Shown: piece by piece, positions 1 to 6,916 of the stretch
How positions within the stretch are numbered: position 1 is the first letter of the stretch
Layout: each line of letters starts with the position of its first letter
Assembly: GCA_018813445.1 (NCBI GenBank)
Contig: JAHJBR010000087.1
Span: 1 to 9,926 of the forward strand
From: Microcaldota archaeon
GTDB taxonomy: Archaea; Micrarchaeota; Micrarchaeia; Anstonellales; Bilamarchaeaceae
DNA length: 9,926 nucleotides
Direction: 5' to 3'
Program-made: the position numbers and the translations under genes
The notes under the pieces: generated by a model
Told to the model about the DNA's origin: nothing
Database searches by the model: none
The model's input: only the letters and a program-made list of their open reading frames with translations

Positions 1-1774
1 CGAGCGCAGGCACCCCTTCTTCCAAAGTTACGGGGCCAATATTCCGAGTTCCCTTGCTTGGGTTTTCCTGCCACACCTTGGTCTTTTCAACCAGGGGCAC
101 TTGTACTAGTTCTAGGTACGGACATATACGATCGTTCACATTTTCCTTTTCATGGATCCCGAGATTCAGGAAACTTACGCGTTCCTACAATTCACCCTTT
201 TCTCCTCACAATGAGACTCCAAGGATTTCTTGTAGTTGGACTATTTCTAGCTTTCCCTATCTTAAAATGTCAGAAAATGCGCATGCTTTGCAGCGCCTAC
301 GTATATGGTGCAAGAATATTAACTTGCTTCCCTTTCGTTCATTTGGTATTACCGATGAACTTAGGATCGACTAACCCTCAGCTGACGAACATGGCTGAGG
401 AAACCGTGCCCTATCCGGTGTCCAGGATTCCCACCTGGATATGCTGCTACTAACGCCAGGATATTCGTATCAGGCCGCTCCACACGACGTCACCGCCGTG
501 CTTCTGTGCAACCCGATCGCCTCCATACTCAATGAGCTTTCGCTCTGGTAAGATATCGGAAACTGACTTTAGTCCCGTGAATCTTGGGAATCTGCATTCT
601 AGACTGGTCCGCTATTACGCGTTGTTTAGAGGGTGGCTGCTTCTAAGCCTACCTCCCAGCTGTTTTTGAATAGAGACTCCTTTACGATTAACACTTAGTC
701 AGTATTTAGGGTCCTTAATCTCACGTACGGTCGTTCCCGCAAGGGCTTACAGGCTTACCCCGTAAAACCCGACTGCCCACGTCTACGAAGATATAAGATT
801 CGGAGTTTGAGAACCGAGCGACATCTTTCGATGCCGTTCTCAGTAATCAGTAACTCTACCCCTATATCGTTCTCAATGGACGCTGTCCTAAGAGACATTT
901 CTGAAGGAACCCGCTATCGCCGAGTTCGATTGGACTATCACCCCTATGCTTAGGTCACCCGAGCGGAATATACCAGCACCGGTTGAAGGCCTCCATCAGC
1001 TGTCAAGCTGACTTCGCCTTGCCCAAGCATAGCTCACATCGGCTTCGGGTCTGACAAGAGTGACTGAACCCATTTTCATAGGTCGCACCTCATTACTTGC
1101 GTGCACTTGCTTTCGCTTCAACTTTCGTTTCGCCACGCTCGCCAACTCCCTGGCTCTTGCTTCAAGAAGAACGCTAGAACACTGGTTAAGACGCTTTGCG
1201 CTTATCCTCTCGAATAAGCACTTGGGCGCCCCTAAAACCCTTTTGTGCCCTAGCTTGTTGTCACTGCATAATTTCAGGTCTTTGAACCCTCCTTTTCGGA
1301 GAACTTTTCAACTTTCTCTCGCGATACTTATACGCTATCGGTCTGGAAAACATATTTAGACTTACCGGTTGATACCGGCATATTCACATCCCCTATCCGG
1401 GGGATGCTACTCTTCTTGCATCACTCCACTTCCCTTCGCATACGGGGTTGTCACCCGCTATGACAGAGCATTCCAGCTCATTTCTGCTCGAGTTATGGAT
1501 ATTCCGCACCACATCTTCCCTATTTTGTAGGGTATTCAGTTTGGTCTTCCTGGCGTTCAGTCGCCCTTACTAGCCAGATGCCTGTTGGTTTCTTTTCGTC
1601 CCCTTACTAAGATGCTTCATTTCAGGGGCTTTTTACACACCTTTATTCAAGGTGGGCACAGCCATACTTTCGGATCAACGCTTGCGTGCAGCTACCCGAA
1701 AATTTTCGCAGCTTACCACGTGGCCCTGCTTTTTCCAGCCTAGTCATCCACTATGCAGCTTTTAGCAACATATC
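1..1774 (-). rRNA. 23S ribosomal RNA, 5' part (gene continues beyond the left edge)
   Basis: This is the large-subunit rRNA on the minus strand, read right to left. Recognisable conserved blocks are the GTGGATG block near the 5' end (about 1745-1751), the domain I segment with GAAAAGAAA (about 1590-1600), and the GTPase-associated centre with GGCTTAGAAGCAGCC and GCGTAATAGC (about 615-660), where L11 binds. The left edge (1-60) holds the block with CCGTAACTTTGG, near E. coli position 1690, so roughly 1,100-1,200 nt of the 3' part lie outside. The 5' end is placed at about 1774 by counting 23 nt upstream of GTGGATG as in E. coli; it is uncertain by about 10 nt. Spacing between conserved blocks is near that of other archaeal 23S genes, so I see no intron or large insertion in this portion. 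ORFs inside this span are not genes. Confidence 0.97.
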
Positions 1775-2126
1775 TTTCTGTTTAAACTTCTGTTAAACTC
1801 ACTATTAAACTTCCAAATGGTTACGATTATTGAAAATTGGAATTTTCAATACCACGAAATTTTTGCAAATTTCATGTAAACCATTCTTATCGTTTGCCTC
1901 ACTTCACACTCATGAGTTCTTATACTTCGACGCCAAGACTCGAATAACAAACATTGCTGTTTATTATTTTCATGCTTAGTGCCAATTGAACGAAGAATTC
2001 TGCTAGGCAGAAAACTCCGCGCAAAATAAGTCTCATCCTTCCCCATCTAAAGGAAGTACCAGCACCATCCAGCTTTTCTGCAAGGATTAAACTGACTTCA
2101 GTTTTATTTAATAAAACCTCATTAGT
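1775..2126 (-). other. Probable pre-23S rRNA leader; no protein gene seen
   Basis: This stretch lies between the 23S 5' end and a likely minus-strand TATA box. I find no tRNA, 5S or 16S gene in it on either strand. It is rich in hairpins, described here by plus-strand positions. A 10-11 bp near-perfect palindrome lies at 1828-1851 and a 7 bp stem with a TTGC loop at 1856-1873. Both are enclosed by a 9 bp outer stem (1816-1824 with 1876-1885, one bulged base), so together they could form a three-way junction. A further hairpin lies at 1998-2012, and two overlapping, mutually exclusive ones at 2089-2104 and 2101-2117. In archaea the 23S leader usually pairs with the trailer in a processing stem cut at a bulge-helix-bulge; the partner strand would lie outside the window. 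The leader assignment is inferred from position and structure. Confidence 0.55.
1779..1814. repeat. Three degenerate 12-bp direct repeats beside the 23S 5' end
   Basis: On the plus strand, TGTTTAAACTTC, TGTTAAACTCAC and TATTAAACTTCC follow one another with an exact 12-bp period, sharing a TTAAACT core. They end only a few bases from the inferred 23S 5' end. They could be part of the processing-stem arm or simply low-complexity AT-rich DNA; no function is known to me. Confidence 0.5.
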
Positions 2127-2147
2127 AGCCTAGTATATGGGAATACG

Positions 2148-2157
2148 TATTTATAAA
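2148..2157 (-). promoter_or_regulatory. TATA box, likely promoter of the 23S transcript
   Basis: Read on the minus strand this is TTTATAAATA, a near-ideal archaeal TATA element. Transcription would start about 25 nt downstream, near 2126, giving a leader of roughly 350 nt before the 23S 5' end. The element is close to symmetric, so it could also act on the plus strand, but the next plus-strand gene is 150 bp away and has its own TATA-like site. Confidence 0.5.
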
Positions 2158-2272
2158 GCTATCGACGGTTTTTTACGCGGAAGTGCAGGAAATGAAACTA
2201 TACTCTTTTTGCAGCCCTCCTTAAAACAGCCAATGCTAGTTCTGCAAAATCCAAAATCTAATCATACTATGA

Positions 2273-2280
2273 ATTTATTA
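2273..2280 (+). promoter_or_regulatory. TATA-like element of the acetyltransferase gene
   Basis: ATTTATTA is centred about 27 nt before the ATG at 2304. That spacing puts the transcription start at or next to the start codon, so the mRNA is probably leaderless. There is no Shine-Dalgarno sequence before this ATG. Confidence 0.45.
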
Positions 2281-2303
2281 ATTCTTTTTTTGTCATTTGT
2301 TTT

Positions 2304-2831
2304 ATGCCAAAATACGAAATAAAGATAATAAAATCAGGAAGAGAATTCCTGAAGATAGGAACCGCAAAAGAATTCATGGATTACATCAACCCCTTTGTAG
2401 AAGATAAAACCTACATCCTAATGGAAAACCCCATATCCTTGAAAGAAGAAAAACAGTGGTTCAAGAACGAAATCAAATCCTTGGATTCAGGAATTGTACT
2501 CAAACTAATTTTACTTGCTGATGGAAAACTCGCAGGAATCTCAGAAGGAAGAAAAGGAACCCTGAAAAACAAATACAATGTAACTTTCGGCCTTTCAGTC
2601 TCCAAACAGCACAGAGGAAAAGGTTTTGGAAAAAAACTCCTTATCAGGTGCATTCAAGAATCCAAAAAATACTTCAAGCCCAGAAAAATGTGGATAGAAT
2701 ACATAAGCGGAAACGAAGTTGCGAAAAACCTCTATGAATCAGTGGGCTTTGTGGAAGTCGCAACCCTGAAAGAATATGTAAATCATTTTGGAAAATGGCT
2801 AGATAGAGTGATTATGGAATATCGCGGATAA
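2304..2831 (+). CDS. GNAT-family N-acetyltransferase
   Basis: This is a 175-residue protein of the Gcn5-related N-acetyltransferase fold, which transfers an acetyl group from acetyl-CoA to an amine. The acetyl-CoA pyrophosphate-binding loop is clear: HRGKGFG at residues 103-109, fitting Q/R-x-x-G-x-G/A, and it follows the strand VTFGLSV. The family's C-terminal motif is also present, with N137 and then LYESVGF at 143-149. Length and layout are closest to RimJ/RimL-like or generic single-domain acetyltransferases. The substrate, protein N-terminus or small molecule, cannot be told from sequence. It has no signal peptide or membrane segment and so is cytosolic. It is divergent from the 23S gene and 48 bp before a small cysteine-rich gene, with no clear sign of a shared function. 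The ATG at 2304 is supported by the TATA spacing. Confidence 0.88.
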   Translation: MPKYEIKIIKSGREFLKIGTAKEFMDYINPFVEDKTYILMENPISLKEEKQWFKNEIKSLDSGIVLKLILLADGKLAGISEGRKGTLKNKYNVTFGLSVSKQHRGKGFGKKLLIRCIQESKKYFKPRKMWIEYISGNEVAKNLYESVGFVEVATLKEYVNHFGKWLDRVIMEYRG

Positions 2832-2844
2832 AATCCTAAATCAT

Positions 2845-2853
2845 TTTATATTA
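2845..2853 (+). promoter_or_regulatory. TATA box before the first small cysteine-rich gene
   Basis: TTTATATTA is centred about 31 nt before the ATG at 2880. The predicted start of transcription is near 2875, leaving a leader of only a few bases. A purine run GGGGAG (2871-2876) lies next to it and would act as a Shine-Dalgarno site only if transcription starts further upstream, for example by read-through from the acetyltransferase gene. Confidence 0.4.
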
Positions 2854-2879
2854 TTACAGATTAATAATATGGGGAGAAA

Positions 2880-3053
2880 ATGAATACCACACAAACTGCT
2901 CAAAATGGATGCAAACCATTGAAAGTATATGACTCTTCTGGTAAACCAGCCAATATGTGCCCAGGAAAAAAACCCGATTGTCCAAACAGAGATTGGTCTC
3001 GCGGATTGACTTTTGGTTGCAAAAAACCTTTAGTTGAAAAAAAGCCCAAATAA
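2880..3053 (+). CDS. Small cysteine-containing protein, 57 aa, unknown function
   Basis: This is a 57-residue ORF that I do not recognise. It has four cysteines at residues 11, 27, 34 and 46, in the contexts NGCKPL, NMCPGKKPDCPN and FGCKKPL, and it is rich in lysine and proline. Four cysteines in a short soluble chain suggest a metal-binding (zinc-finger-like) or disulfide-stabilised fold, but the spacing matches no classic finger I know. The start is supported by GGGGAG three bases upstream of the ATG and a TATA box about 31 nt away. Its stop lies 17 bp before a second cysteine-rich ORF, so the two may be cotranscribed. No signal peptide is visible, which favours a cytosolic location and metal binding. 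The gene could be missed by automatic callers because of its size. Confidence 0.6.
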   Translation: MNTTQTAQNGCKPLKVYDSSGKPANMCPGKKPDCPNRDWSRGLTFGCKKPLVEKKPK

Positions 3054-3070
3054 TTTAATTTGCTGATTTT

Positions 3071-3427
3071 ATGACATTCGTTTTCCCTAGAGTTTGCCCT
3101 TATATAAAAGGCCCACTTAACGATCCATTCTGCACATTTACCTCAAAACATAAAAGAAGAGCACCATGCAGATTCAGCGATCCATTTTATCCGTCCAAAA
3201 TTAATGGTCGCCCAAAATGCATTCATCCAAAAGGAATTATCGGCACCTATTCCTTTGCAGTAAGATGCGAGCATTCCAGAGCATCAAAATCCAGCAACGT
3301 TAGATCAATACATTTCTGCAATTCAAAAAATCCATGCACTCATCAGAATCCAAAAAATTTACTAGTTCTAAAAGTGAATATCTGCAGCAACCCTTTCAGT
3401 CGTTTCACTCCTCTAATTTCCGAATAA
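3071..3427 (+). CDS. Cysteine-rich protein, 118 aa, unknown function
   Basis: This 118-residue protein has eight cysteines, at residues 9, 21, 33, 50, 66, 83, 89 and 105. It is also rich in Lys, Arg, Pro, Ser and Asn, with several His residues close to Cys (IHP, CEH, CTH). Residues 27-36 read HKRRAPCRFS, closely matching HKKDAKCRFS in the next gene, so the two are probably distant paralogues. A strand-like stretch followed by Cys recurs (SFAVRC, LKVNIC), as it does in the neighbour (VTVLIC). There is no signal peptide or membrane segment. A zinc-binding protein built of repeated half-units is plausible but unproven. The start is the least certain point: no Shine-Dalgarno site precedes the ATG, and the nearest AT-rich element (3049-3057) is rather close. 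It follows the 57-residue gene by 17 bp. Confidence 0.6.
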   Translation: MTFVFPRVCPYIKGPLNDPFCTFTSKHKRRAPCRFSDPFYPSKINGRPKCIHPKGIIGTYSFAVRCEHSRASKSSNVRSIHFCNSKNPCTHQNPKNLLVLKVNICSNPFSRFTPLISE

Positions 3428-3465
3428 TTCTTTACATTGAAAGTGTGTGCAAATTCATTTAAACG

Positions 3466-3475
3466 TGTATATACA
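3466..3475 (+). promoter_or_regulatory. TATA-like palindrome before the third cysteine-rich gene
   Basis: TGTATATACA is a perfect 10-bp palindrome centred about 22 nt before the ATG at 3492. A second AT element (CATTTAAAC, 3457-3464) lies about 31 nt before it. Either would start transcription near the ATG and give a leaderless or nearly leaderless mRNA. This is the main reason for choosing 3492 over the upstream in-frame ATG at 3447. Confidence 0.45.
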
Positions 3476-3491
3476 TTATACTACTGATTCA

Positions 3492-3905
3492 ATGGCTAAC
3501 ACTATATTATGTGCACATATGTACCGAATGGATTTCGCCGCAGGAAATTCTGTCCATGGCTGCCACAAAAAAGATGCAAAATGCAGATTCAGCAAAAACG
3601 CAACTGCACCCTTGCCTGGATTTGATAAGGGCGGACCAAACAAAGTAACTGTTCTCATATGTACAGATGCATCCAAAACTTTTGAACCTGAAGGAGAAGA
3701 GAAAAAAAAGAAATGTAAATTCGTAAAAGAATTAGAAGGAAAAACAGTCTGCCTAAAAAACCAGCCAATGGGTGGAGTCTCTGATTCAGACTGCCTTTTC
3801 AGCAGAATTTTTATCCCAGTTCAAATAAACGGAGACACAATCAGTTGCAAAACCTGCGCCAATCAATTCTCATCATACGAACCTTTAATGAGCGCACTCA
3901 TGTAA
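3492..3905 (+). CDS. Cysteine-rich protein, 137 aa, unknown function
   Basis: This 137-residue protein has nine cysteines, at residues 7, 24, 31, 57, 75, 87, 101, 119 and 122. The only close pair is CKTC (119-122), a CxxC motif typical of metal or redox sites. The region from H25 (HKKDAKCRFS) matches the preceding protein, and at DNA level the two genes share ATGCAGATTCAGC at the CRFS codons. A lysine-rich run (KKKK, 71-74) precedes C75. There is no signal peptide and no membrane segment. An in-frame ATG lies 45 bases upstream at 3447, but the extension it would add overlaps the promoter-like element, so MANTILC is the likely N-terminus. I do not recognise a family. It sits between its relative and an ABC-transporter accessory gene with its own promoter, so a functional link to transport is not implied. 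Confidence 0.7.
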   Translation: MANTILCAHMYRMDFAAGNSVHGCHKKDAKCRFSKNATAPLPGFDKGGPNKVTVLICTDASKTFEPEGEEKKKKCKFVKELEGKTVCLKNQPMGGVSDSDCLFSRIFIPVQINGDTISCKTCANQFSSYEPLMSALM

Positions 3906-3912
3906 AGCCATG

Positions 3913-3921
3913 ATTTTTAAA
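3913..3921 (+). promoter_or_regulatory. TATA-like element of the AAA_assoc_C gene
   Basis: ATTTTTAAA is centred about 28 nt before the ATG at 3945, again consistent with a leaderless transcript. No Shine-Dalgarno sequence is present in the pyrimidine-rich stretch just before the ATG. Confidence 0.45.
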
Positions 3922-3944
3922 GTTTCCATCCCTATTCCTCTCAT

Positions 3945-4445
3945 ATGGTCAAACACAAGATGATGCCTATTCCACACGCATCAATAGGCGAAGTGCTCGG
4001 ACTCCTAGAAGTTATATATTCATACGGCAGCCAGGCTAAAATTTCATTCCTAAATGAAGAGCTTCGCCTCCCAATAGACCAATTAGGAGACATATTAGAT
4101 ATGGCTGAACTTTTCGATTTGGTAAAGATAAAGGAAGGAGTAGCATCACTTACAATTTACGGAGAAGCCCTAAGCCTGGGAACAATAGATGATAAGAAAC
4201 GCATGTTAAGAAGAAAAATCCCTTCAGTAGAACCATTCAAAACCGCAATCACAATAATGAAAAAGAAAGGCCAAATAAAAGAAGCTGAAATGTTTTCAAA
4301 GCTGAAAGAAAAATTCACCATTGAAGACAAAACCGCATTCCACAAACTATTCATAGGTTGGGGCACATACACTGATATTTTCGAATACGATGGTGAAGAA
4401 GGCCTATTCAAAACCCCAGAACCAGAACCTCCTAAAAATATTTAG
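3945..4445 (+). CDS. Stand-alone AAA_assoc_C domain protein (ABC transporter accessory)
   Basis: This 166-residue protein resembles over most of its length the domain usually fused to the C-terminus of nitrate/sulfonate/bicarbonate-type ABC ATPases (AAA_assoc_C). Matching features are IGEVLGLLEVIYSYG at residues 14-28, a winged-helix-like core with EELRLPIDQLGDIL (38-51) and a short beta segment (VASLTIYGEAL), and the characteristic end IGWGTYTDIFEYDGEEG (137-153). No Walker motifs are present, so it cannot hydrolyse ATP itself. In relatives the domain is part of the ATPase; here it is a separate gene, and the ATPase encoded convergently 39 bp away lacks it. It probably binds that ATPase and regulates the transporter, perhaps by sensing a ligand. 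The C-terminal tail (PEPEPPKNI) is short and disordered-looking. Family recall is from memory, without a profile search. Confidence 0.8.
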   Translation: MVKHKMMPIPHASIGEVLGLLEVIYSYGSQAKISFLNEELRLPIDQLGDILDMAELFDLVKIKEGVASLTIYGEALSLGTIDDKKRMLRRKIPSVEPFKTAITIMKKKGQIKEAEMFSKLKEKFTIEDKTAFHKLFIGWGTYTDIFEYDGEEGLFKTPEPEPPKNI

Positions 4446-4470
4446 ACAATCTTATATTACCAATCAGGAA

Positions 4471-4477
4471 TTTTTTT
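4471..4477 (+). terminator. T-run terminator after the AAA_assoc_C gene
   Basis: Seven T residues lie 26 bp after the stop codon, in the short gap between two convergent genes. Archaeal RNA polymerase terminates at such U-runs without needing a hairpin. On the minus strand the nearest T-run is inside the end of the opposite gene, so the ATPase transcript may overlap it. Confidence 0.45.
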
Positions 4478-4484
4478 AATTATC

Positions 4485-5228
4485 TTAAGTAATTAGAGAA
4501 ACAATTTCATCAACATAATCTTGGAATTTCCTATCTCTAATATTCCTGGGCCTTTCCAACTCAATAATCATGTCTGCTTTTACGTGCCCAGGTCTTTGAC
4601 TAAGCACAATCACCCTATCTCCCATAAAAACTGCTTCCTGCACATTATGTGTTACAAGCATCAGCACATCTGGCTTCAGCTTCCTGCTATGATAAAATCT
4701 CAAGATTTCACTTTGCAGGTTTCTTGCAGTTAACTGATCCAAAGAACTGAAGGGCTCATCCATTACTAAGATATCTGGTTCCCTGCAAAGCGCACGCGCA
4801 ATCCCTACCCTTTGCTTCATTCCACTGCTCATATCTCTTGGATAGTTCTCTTCAAAACCTTCCATACCCACAACATCCAAATACTTTCTGATCATTTCTG
4901 CTCTTTCATTTTCTGGTTTATCCAAAAGCCCAAGCTCTATATTTTCAACAACATTTTTCCAAGGAAGCAAAGCAAAATTCTGGAAAACCATCATTATTTT
5001 CGGATCAGGTCCAAGAAGCGGTTTTCCTTGTAAAAATATTTGTCCGGATGTAGGCTTTTCCAAACCAGCAATCATCCTAATCAATGTAGTTTTTCCACAT
5101 CCAGAAGGCCCAACTATTGCCACGGATTCCCTTTTGTTTATCTTTAAGTTTATATCCTGGAGCGCAAAAGTAGTTTTGCTCTCAACGACGTATTCTTTGG
5201 ATACATTTTGGAGCCTGAGTTCAACCAT
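4485..5228 (-). CDS. ABC transporter ATP-binding protein, nitrate/sulfonate/taurine type
   Basis: This 247-residue ATPase energises an importer of the NitT/TauT class. All key motifs are present: Walker A GPSGCGKTT at residues 40-48, Q-loop Gln83 in FQNFALLPW, signature MSSGMKQRV at 133-141, Walker B ILVMDEP ending with catalytic Glu158, D-loop SSLD, and switch His194 in VTHN. The signature reads SSGM where SGGM or SGGQ is usual, a mild variation. The length is that of the core ATPase only; relatives often carry about 120-150 further residues, the AAA_assoc_C domain, encoded here as a separate gene. It follows the permease gene after 9 bp and is surely in the same operon. The substrate is unknown; nitrate, sulfonate and similar labels in this class are often transferred without evidence. 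Confidence 0.93.
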   Translation of the reverse strand: MVELRLQNVSKEYVVESKTTFALQDINLKINKRESVAIVGPSGCGKTTLIRMIAGLEKPTSGQIFLQGKPLLGPDPKIMMVFQNFALLPWKNVVENIELGLLDKPENERAEMIRKYLDVVGMEGFEENYPRDMSSGMKQRVGIARALCREPDILVMDEPFSSLDQLTARNLQSEILRFYHSRKLKPDVLMLVTHNVQEAVFMGDRVIVLSQRPGHVKADMIIELERPRNIRDRKFQDYVDEIVSLIT

Positions 5229-5237
5229 TGCAATCCC

Positions 5238-6857
5238 TTAAAGCTTATACTTGTAACTTTCCTTTATTAATGGCTTCCAAAAAAACATATTGGTTAAAAG
5301 AACCAATAAAGTTATTCCTGAAACAGCCACTATTACTCCATCCATATTCCCTGCATAGGTGGAAATAGAAAGCAAATTCCCTAATCCATTCATCAGATAG
5401 GGTTGTCCATCTGAACCAATTATAAATTCTGAAATTATAGAAGCGTTCCAACCGCCCCCAATGGCTTCCAATCCTCCAACAAAAACCGCAGGAAGTATTG
5501 CAGGAATCATAATCTGTTTAAGCCTGTTAAATGTCCCCAGCCTAAGCAATTTAGAAATGTCCATCAAATCATCAGGAACAGTTTGAACTGCCCTTATAAG
5601 ATTAAAAAGAAGATACCACTGCATACCCGTAATCACAAGCAGCACAGAAGCAATCTCAAGCCCAACCCATCCACCTATGGAATTCACTACCAAAACCACC
5701 AAAACTGGGAAAAGAGAAACAGCAGGAATAGATTGCCCTAAATCAAACAAAGGCATAAGAACACTCATTGCTTTTTTGTTTCTTGCAAGGAAAAGTGCAA
5801 CAAGAGAGGTCCAAGTAAGCGCGATCACAAACGCAATAAATATTCTCATTATTGATGAAACTGCAAAAACAACTATTTTATAATCCTCAAGAAGATAAGG
5901 GGCCTTTACAAAAAGGAAAAAAAGAAACACAAAAAGAACAAACAAAGTCATCATATATGGCATCACACTGCTTGTTTTCTCAAAAGAAGTGGAATATTTA
6001 GGACTTATGGAAAGATACTCAAGCAAATTCTCTGTGCTTTTTTGCATTCTTTCAAATATTGCACAAAGCTTTGCATATGCAGAGTCCAAAACATCATCCA
6101 ACAGACTATTCTCTTTTTTCTCTTCCCCAGTAACTGGTTGAAGAGTATAATTTTTAGCTTTGCGCAAAAGAGGCTGCCAAAAGAAAATATTCATTCCCAC
6201 AACCACTAAAGTAAGAGTCGCAATTCCCAAAATAGCATTAAGAATATGAAATGAGAATGCAGATGTTGCAATAAACATTCCTAATCCTGGGAGCGCTATC
6301 CTTTCATGCCCCAATGCAAGGTATTCGGCTGCAACAAGGAAATACCATCCACCTCCCCAGCCCGCAATCGATCCAGAAACAAATTGCGGAAAAGTAGTTG
6401 GCAAAACCACATGCGTAAGATATCTAAATCCTTTTAATCCAGTCATTCTTGCTAAATCCCTTATTTCGCTTGTAAGCGAAGCCCCACTCTCCACAACTGC
6501 AAATATTATAGACCAAGTCATGGAAGTAAATATAAGAAATATGGAAGCAAGCTCTTGTCCTATGATTCCCCCTGGAAAAGTAGCCACAAAGAAAATTATT
6601 GCAAAAGGGAAAAAACCAAGAATTGGCACTGCCTGCAGAACATCCAAAACCGGAAACACCAATTCATATGCTTTTTTACTATGAAGGATCAATATCCCAA
6701 ATGCAAAAGAAAATACTATAGATATAATGTATGCAGCACCCATTCTCAAAAAACTTCTCAACGCATAATACGGAAGAAGCAGCGCATCCGCTCCCATGAG
6801 CAGGAACGCACTTCCTGCTATTATTGCGAGTAAAAGTGCAAAAATCCATGCGCGCAT
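5238..6857 (-). CDS. ABC transporter permease with two fused membrane domains
   Basis: This 539-residue membrane protein contains two copies of the binding-protein-dependent permease domain (BPD_transp_1). The halves repeat at an offset of about 300 residues: FPVLDVLQAVP (68-78) against MPLFDLGQSIP (368-378), and GGGW at 168-171 against 467-470. Each has an EAA-type coupling loop that contacts the ATPase, at about 131-157 (RMTGLKGF, then VVLP) and 430-456 (KLLRLGTF, then IMIP). A charged cytoplasmic linker spans about 230-298. One chain thus supplies the whole channel that usually needs two subunits. The N-terminus starts with a hydrophobic helix. The ATG at 6857 is supported by a TATA box 27 nt away; a second ATG two codons in is possible. 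No substrate-binding protein gene flanks it here. The substrate is unknown. Confidence 0.92.
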   Translation of the reverse strand: MRAWIFALLLAIIAGSAFLLMGADALLLPYYALRSFLRMGAAYIISIVFSFAFGILILHSKKAYELVFPVLDVLQAVPILGFFPFAIIFFVATFPGGIIGQELASIFLIFTSMTWSIIFAVVESGASLTSEIRDLARMTGLKGFRYLTHVVLPTTFPQFVSGSIAGWGGGWYFLVAAEYLALGHERIALPGLGMFIATSAFSFHILNAILGIATLTLVVVGMNIFFWQPLLRKAKNYTLQPVTGEEKKENSLLDDVLDSAYAKLCAIFERMQKSTENLLEYLSISPKYSTSFEKTSSVMPYMMTLFVLFVFLFFLFVKAPYLLEDYKIVVFAVSSIMRIFIAFVIALTWTSLVALFLARNKKAMSVLMPLFDLGQSIPAVSLFPVLVVLVVNSIGGWVGLEIASVLLVITGMQWYLLFNLIRAVQTVPDDLMDISKLLRLGTFNRLKQIMIPAILPAVFVGGLEAIGGGWNASIISEFIIGSDGQPYLMNGLGNLLSISTYAGNMDGVIVAVSGITLLVLLTNMFFWKPLIKESYKYKL

Positions 6858-6879
6858 GTTTTAAAGAGGCTCCTTAATC

Positions 6880-6888
6880 TTTATAAAC
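6880..6888 (-). promoter_or_regulatory. TATA box of the ABC transporter operon
   Basis: Read on the minus strand this is GTTTATAAA, centred about 27 nt before the permease ATG, so transcription probably starts at or beside the start codon. The GGAG at about 6869-6872 then lies between promoter and start and would not be in the mRNA. Confidence 0.6.
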
Positions 6889-6916
6889 TCTTCCGGACGC
6901 GTTCATTCTGCACGAC

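Noticed and set aside
54..1359. Open frames on the plus strand at 54-374, 58-453 and 1060-1359
   Set aside because: They lie antisense inside the 23S rRNA gene and their composition follows the rRNA; no protein family is recognisable.
1916..1960. TTCGA/TCGAA inverted repeat suggesting a tRNA T-arm
   Set aside because: The loop is 9 nt without a proper T-loop frame, and no acceptor, D-arm or anticodon arm can be built around it.
1846..2046. Minus-strand 66-aa frame upstream of 23S
   Set aside because: It overlaps the palindromic leader structures and has no promoter, start signal or family resemblance of its own.
2080..2100. CAAGGATTAAACTGACTTC, faintly like the complement of a 16S rRNA 5' end
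   Set aside because: The match is about ten loosely conserved bases and the sequence on either side does not continue as 16S rRNA, so it is taken as chance.
2137..2322. Plus-strand 61-aa frame before the acetyltransferase
   Set aside because: It overlaps the acetyltransferase start in another frame, has no Shine-Dalgarno site, and its hydrophobic end comes from the T-rich promoter region.
3098..3108. TTATATAAAAG, a strong TATA-like sequence inside the 118-aa ORF
   Set aside because: No in-frame ATG follows at a suitable distance, so I treat it as coding sequence (Pro-Tyr-Ile-Lys). If the 118-aa ORF proves not to be real, it should be reconsidered.
3447..3491. Upstream in-frame ATG extending the 137-aa cysteine-rich protein by 15 residues
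   Set aside because: The extension covers the TATA-like palindrome at 3466-3475, and the ATG at 3492 has leaderless spacing to it.
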